Origin: a bacterium
GTDB lineage: Bacteria; Bacteroidota; Bacteroidia; Bacteroidales; Bacteroidaceae
Length of the DNA stretch: 18,676 nt
Assembly (NCBI GenBank): GCA_004559785.1
Contig: SFXD01000041.1
Coordinates: 1 to 18,676 of the forward strand
Reading direction: 5' to 3'
The notes under the pieces were generated by a model. The model was not told the DNA's origin. It did no database searches and saw nothing but the letters and a program-made list of their open reading frames with translations. Numbering within the stretch: position 1 is the stretch's first letter; each line of letters begins with the position of its first letter. Shown here piece by piece: positions 16,013 through 18,676 of this stretch. The position numbers and the translations under genes are program-made.

Positions 16013-17749
16013 TCAATCGGAATGCGAAGTGTTGCCAGAAGGTTTGATGTCCTCTATCTGCAATTGGATCTCACCACGCTTGTGGGTGTTCTCCTGCAAG
16101 GAATAGACAATGTCGAAGGATTGCTTTGTCTTAATGTACCTTGCCTGCGAACTCTGTCCGAAGGCAATACCGTTCATTACATATTTGCTCTTGTTGTCGA
16201 CGAGTTCCAACTTGATGTGCTCCTGCTCTCGTCCCACCACCTTGCTCGTTCCATAGTCGTAGACATGCTCGGTACAGAATATGGGCTTGGGGTTGTCGGG
16301 ACCGAATGGATTGAACTTCCTTATGTCCGAGAAAAAACGATGCGTAATGTCCTTGAAATCCAACTTTGCATCTATCTTGATGGCTTCGCTCGTCTGCTCC
16401 GGAAGGATATGGGCTTCGACATACTCCTCAAACCGTCTCTTGAACTCGGGCACATTCTCCACCTTCATGCTCAAGCCTGCGGCATAGGTATGCCCCCCGA
16501 AGTTCTCCAGCAGGTCGCGGCAACTTTCAATTGCGCTGTACACGTCAAAGCCAGCCACCGAACGGGCGGAGCCTGTTGCCATGTCATCCGTCCTGGTCAA
16601 CACCACGGACGGGCGGAAGTAGATCTCGGTAAGCCTTGATGCCACTATCCCTATCACGCCCTTATGCCATTCCTCGTTATATAGCACGATGGACTTTCTG
16701 TCGTGCTCATGCACCAAGGACTCTACTATCCTGTTGGCCTCCTCGGTAATGGACTTGTCCAAGTCCTTGCGCTGCTCGTTGTACTCGTTGATTTGCCAAG
16801 CAATGGTCCTTGCCTTGTCCGTGTCCTTCTCTATGAGCAGCGACACCGACTCCTTGCCATTCTGCATCCTGCCCGAAGCATTTATACGAGGCCCCAGCTT
16901 GAAGATGATATCATTGAGCGTCAAGTCCTTCTCGGTCAAGCCGCAGATGTCAATGAGTGCCTTTACGCCTGTACTGGGATTGGAATTCAGCTGCCTCAGC
17001 CCATGGTAAGCCAATATCCTGTTCTCACCCATGATGGGTACGATGTCGGACGCAATGCTTATCGCACAAAGGTCCAGCAAGGGTATGAGCTGGCTGAATT
17101 CTATTCCATTGTTGTAGGCGAATGCCTGCATCAGCTTGAAGCCCACTCCACAACCGCAAAGATGTTGGTAAGGATACGTATTGTCCTCCCTCTTGGCGTT
17201 CAGCACGGCAACGGCCTTGGGCAGTTCGCTGTCGGGGACATGATGGTCGCAAATGATGAAATCTATGCCCTTCTCGTTGGCGTAATCCACTTCCCTGACT
17301 GCCTTGATGCCACAATCGAGCACTATGACCAGCTTGACTCCTGTCCTATAGGCATAGTCTACACCGTGGAATGTCACGCCATACCCCTCGTCGTTACGAT
17401 CAGGCACGTAATAGTCAATGTTTGAATAGTATTGCTGAAGGAAGCGATAGACCAAGGCAACCGCAGTGCATCCATCCACATCATAGTCACCATATACCAG
17501 GATGCGCTCCTTCCTGCCCAACGCCAGATTCAAGCGGTCAACTGCCTTCGCCATATCCTGAAAGAGGAATGGGTCGTGCAGGTCTGTCAACTGAGGACGA
17601 AAGAACTTTCTTGCCTTTTCAATGGAATCAACACCCCGCTCAACCAAGAGCCTGGCCACTATAGGATTCAGGTTCATGTCCTTGCACAACATCTCGGACT
17701 TGAACAATGTATCCTCTGAAGGTTCTGTATAATTCCAAATATAGTTCAT
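16013..17749 (-). CDS. recJ: Single-strand-specific 5'-3' exonuclease RecJ
   Basis: A 578-residue DHH-superfamily nuclease. The metal-binding motifs are visible as GDYDVDG at 87-93 (D88, D90, D92), the LDCG segment around 145, DHH at 168-170 and D226/D235 in the DLCAISIASD block. The DHHA1 domain follows with GGHTYAAG at 418-425, then an OB-like C-terminal domain to the end. RecJ degrades single-stranded DNA 5'-3' in recombination and mismatch repair. The ATG at 17749 matches the Bacteroidales N-terminus (MNYxWNYT). A 16-codon upstream extension runs into the promoter. recQ follows 32 nt after the stop. The -7 box lies 6 nt before the ATG, so the mRNA probably has almost no leader. Confidence 0.97.
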   Translation of the reverse strand: MNYIWNYTEPSEDTLFKSEMLCKDMNLNPIVARLLVERGVDSIEKARKFFRPQLTDLHDPFLFQDMAKAVDRLNLALGRKERILVYGDYDVDGCTAVALVYRFLQQYYSNIDYYVPDRNDEGYGVTFHGVDYAYRTGVKLVIVLDCGIKAVREVDYANEKGIDFIICDHHVPDSELPKAVAVLNAKREDNTYPYQHLCGCGVGFKLMQAFAYNNGIEFSQLIPLLDLCAISIASDIVPIMGENRILAYHGLRQLNSNPSTGVKALIDICGLTEKDLTLNDIIFKLGPRINASGRMQNGKESVSLLIEKDTDKARTIAWQINEYNEQRKDLDKSITEEANRIVESLVHEHDRKSIVLYNEEWHKGVIGIVASRLTEIYFRPSVVLTRTDDMATGSARSVAGFDVYSAIESCRDLLENFGGHTYAAGLSMKVENVPEFKRRFEEYVEAHILPEQTSEAIKIDAKLDFKDITHRFFSDIRKFNPFGPDNPKPIFCTEHVYDYGTSKVVGREQEHIKLELVDNKSKYVMNGIAFGQSSQARYIKTKQSFDIVYSLQENTHKRGEIQLQIEDIKPSGNTSHSD

Positions 17750-17755
17750 ATCGTG

Positions 17756-17788
17756 CAAAGTTACAACTTTTTCATGAAAGATATGGCA
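17756..17788 (-). promoter_or_regulatory. Promoter of recJ-recQ
   Basis: On the minus strand TAACTTTG (17763-17756) matches TAnnTTTG. A TTG lies 23 nt upstream of it (about 17789-17787), slightly longer than the usual 19-21. The -7 box ends 6 nt before the recJ ATG. Confidence 0.6.
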
Positions 17789-17988
17789 AAAAGACAAGCA
17801 AATTTGCGTTTTTTAACGTGACGAAAGATTCGGGCGGACTCCATAAGGCACAAGCACAGGATAAGCTACCCGGGAGATTCGGCATAGGCAATGAGGGATA
17901 TGAGCATATCCATTCGGCCAGCAGCCGTGTTAAGGTAAGAGCGGACCAGCCTTTACCGGGGAGGACTACATACTACAATCCCAGCTTG

Positions 17989-18151
17989 CCGGTTACACGG
18001 TTACACGTGGGTGTCTTATTAACTCTCCGTGTAAATCCTATGGGCATTATATATATAAAATAAATTAATTTATTTTATATATATAATGAGTTACTTGTCT
18101 CTGTGGAAAGATACACAAGTGCAAGACACCCCTGTGTAACTGTGTAACCCA
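17989..18151. repeat. Outer arms of a nested inverted repeat
   Basis: The arms 17989-18017 and 18123-18151 are inverted copies of each other, matching at 24 of the 27 innermost positions. Each holds two units of GTGTAAC (or its complement) and the word AAGACACCC. They enclose the 44-bp palindrome at 18045-18088, giving a potential two-level stem or cruciform of about 160 bp. Confidence 0.85.
18045..18088. repeat. 44-bp perfect AT-rich palindrome
   Basis: The two 22-nt halves are exact reverse complements with no loop, centred between 18066 and 18067, and every base except the outermost C-G pair is A or T. Read as RNA it forms a long perfect hairpin; as DNA it could extrude a cruciform. Its centre lies within 4 nt of the centre of the outer inverted repeat. 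Confidence 0.95.
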
Positions 18152-18198
18152 TGTAACCGCGTAACGGGAAGGGGGGCAAAGGGGGTGTGATTTTTTTC

Positions 18199-18228
18199 CT
18201 CCCGAGGAAAATATATTTTCCTCGGGAG
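18199..18228. repeat. 30-bp perfect palindrome
   Basis: CTCCCGAGGAAAATA and its exact reverse complement meet at the centre (between 18213 and 18214) with no spacer. A partly matching copy of the right half (AAATAGATTTTCCTC) follows at about 18230-18245. A run of seven Ts precedes the palindrome (18191-18197). Confidence 0.95.
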
Positions 18229-18272
18229 AGAAATAGATTTTCCTCACCTGCCGCTCCGAAATGCTTTTTTTT

Positions 18273-18320
18273 GTGGTTACAAAGTCCGTCTAACCGGGAT
18301 GGGCTGTCTCGCGTAACCAC
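18273..18320. repeat. Short inverted repeat GTGGTTAC / GTAACCAC
   Basis: GTGGTTAC at 18273-18280 and its exact complement GTAACCAC at 18313-18320 are separated by 32 nt. They share the GTAAC core with the arms at 17989-18151 and so seem to belong to the same repeat family. Confidence 0.6.
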
Positions 18321-18353
18321 CGGACAAGGCTTCCCCGGCATCCCGGACAAATA

Positions 18354-18384
18354 TTGCGGGAATGGTAAAACCGCCGTACCTTTG
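18354..18384 (+). promoter_or_regulatory. Orphan Bacteroidetes-type promoter
   Basis: TTG (18354-18356), a 20-nt spacer and TACCTTTG (18377-18384) give one of the two best consensus matches in the window, on the plus strand. No real ORF follows. Right after the predicted start, TGCCGG (18392-18397) and CCGGCA (18410-18415) form a hairpin whose loop holds an ATG opening an 8-codon frame (18401-18427). Transcription would run toward the 3' end of the 5S rRNA gene. Confidence 0.55.
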
Positions 18385-18575
18385 CACCGTCTGCCGGCAC
18401 ATGGCCATACCGGCAACGGCTCTTTGAAATGCTTACATAGAACAAACTGCGAACGAACGCCCGTAGTTACGGAAAATAAAGGGAAACCCGGAGGCTCCGC
18501 TCTTCGCGGTGATTCCAGGAAGGGCAAGCCCCCCTGCCATGCCCTGCTCAGCGGCGAGGGGGCGTACTATACGAC

Positions 18576-18617
18576 GGAAGCCCCCGGGATTGCTCCCAGA
18601 GGCTTCCTGAAAAAAAA
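18576..18617. terminator. Hairpin and T-tract at the end of the rRNA operon
   Basis: On the minus strand a run of eight Ts (18617-18610) follows the 5S 3' end within 4 nt. It is followed by a hairpin with the 7-bp outer stem GGAAGCC/GGCTTCC (18576-18582, 18601-18607) and an inner GGGA/TCCC. The T-run comes before this hairpin, so the terminator stem may instead be the terminal helix of 5S rRNA itself. On the plus strand the hairpin is followed by As, which does not fit a terminator. Confidence 0.45.
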
Positions 18618-18620
18618 GAC

Positions 18621-18676
18621 GGCGGCTACCTACTCTCCCACGGGTGTGCAGTACCATCGGCGCGGGCGGGCTTAAC
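18621..18676 (-). rRNA. rrf: 5S ribosomal RNA, 3' part
   Basis: The reverse complement of this stretch reads through GTTAAGCCCGC, GCGCCGATGGTACTGC and GGGAGAGTAGGT, the strongly conserved 3' half of bacterial 5S rRNA (loop A-helix III side through helices IV/V and helix I). It ends in GCCGCC at about 18621. The 5' half lies beyond the right edge, so the gene is cut by the window. Orientation implies an rRNA operon (16S-23S-5S) to the right, transcribed toward this region. The exact 3' end is uncertain by 1-3 nt. Confidence 0.93.

Larger units (their letters stand above)
17750..18620. other. Gene-free, palindrome-rich region before the rRNA operon
   Basis: About 870 nt between recJ and the 5S rRNA gene carry no recognisable protein gene. 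ORFs of 150-162 codons exist on both strands (18075-18527 minus, 18187-18675 plus). They run straight through the palindromes, and the plus one runs into the rRNA. They have no family resemblance and look spurious. Contents: recJ promoter, small hairpin GGATAT...ATATCC near 17896-17911, nested inverted repeats, a 30-bp palindrome, repeated GTAAC words, an orphan promoter, and a GC-rich hairpin at 18576-18607. Confidence 0.6.

Noticed and set aside
15981..16016. TTG start for recQ overlapping the recJ stop (TTGA)
   Set aside because: The extra 12 residues are not typical of RecQ, and an ATG sits exactly at the conserved family N-terminus, so the ATG was preferred.
18131..18165. Four GTAAC units as a miniature CRISPR or tandem array
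   Set aside because: Units are 8-9 nt with no spacer/repeat structure of CRISPR size and no cas genes nearby.
18075..18675. Two 150-162-codon ORFs on opposite strands in the palindrome region
   Set aside because: Both read through perfect palindromes, and the plus one runs into the 5S rRNA gene. Neither protein shows a domain or sensible composition.

Overview
The window looks like a chromosomal segment of a member of the Bacteroidales (Bacteroides/Prevotella-like). Three things point there. Gene promoters carry the Bacteroidetes -7 box TAnnTTTG, with a TTG about 20 nt upstream at the best sites. The gene order DUF177-rpmF-fabH-era-der is found in that group. The recJ, clostripain-like and M24/C1B peptidase proteins also resemble versions known from it. 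Coding DNA is moderately GC-rich, while the first ~240 bases and parts of 17.8-18.3 kb are clearly more AT-rich.

Layout. (1) 1-321: AT-rich flank with no convincing gene. (2) 322-696, minus: desulfoferrodoxin (superoxide reductase) with a textbook promoter and Shine-Dalgarno. (3) 1032-3845, minus: secreted two-repeat M16 zinc protease, ending in a strong hairpin. (4) 3950-8474, minus: a housekeeping block read as DUF177/YceD, ribosomal protein L32, FabH, Era, Der and a small lipoprotein. L32 (7756-7935) is a 59-residue zinc-ribbon form. A strong hairpin plus T-tract lies between rpmF and fabH, and another terminator closes the block after the lipoprotein. (5) 8538-9722, minus: an orphan membrane sensor histidine kinase. 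(6) 9786-13730, plus and divergent from the kinase: three peptidases of different clans (clostripain-like C11 lipoprotein, cytoplasmic M24 Xaa-Pro aminopeptidase, exported C1B aminopeptidase C/bleomycin-hydrolase-like), closed by a near-perfect intrinsic terminator at 13787-13828. (7) 14061-17749, minus: recJ then recQ, a DNA-repair pair. (8) 17750-18620: an ~870-bp gene-free region rich in palindromes, followed by the 3' part of a 5S rRNA gene on the minus strand, so an rRNA operon continues past the right edge.

The genes fall into functional sets. YceD, L32, Era and Der couple ribosome assembly to fatty-acid initiation by FabH. The plus-strand cluster covers endoproteolysis and aminopeptidase trimming of peptides on both sides of the inner membrane, and the M16 protease adds another exported peptidase. 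RecJ and RecQ together resect DNA ends. Desulfoferrodoxin protects an anaerobe from superoxide.

The most unusual part is the non-coding stretch at about 17.99-18.62 kb. It holds a 44-bp perfect AT-rich palindrome nested inside a second inverted repeat, a separate 30-bp perfect palindrome, about ten copies of GTAAC/GTTAC, and a consensus-like promoter that drives no visible ORF and points at the rRNA operon. A second theme is that several genes (yceD, the C11 peptidase, recJ) have the -7 box only 5-7 nt before the start codon, which suggests leaderless or nearly leaderless mRNAs. I found no complete CRISPR array, phage or defence system.
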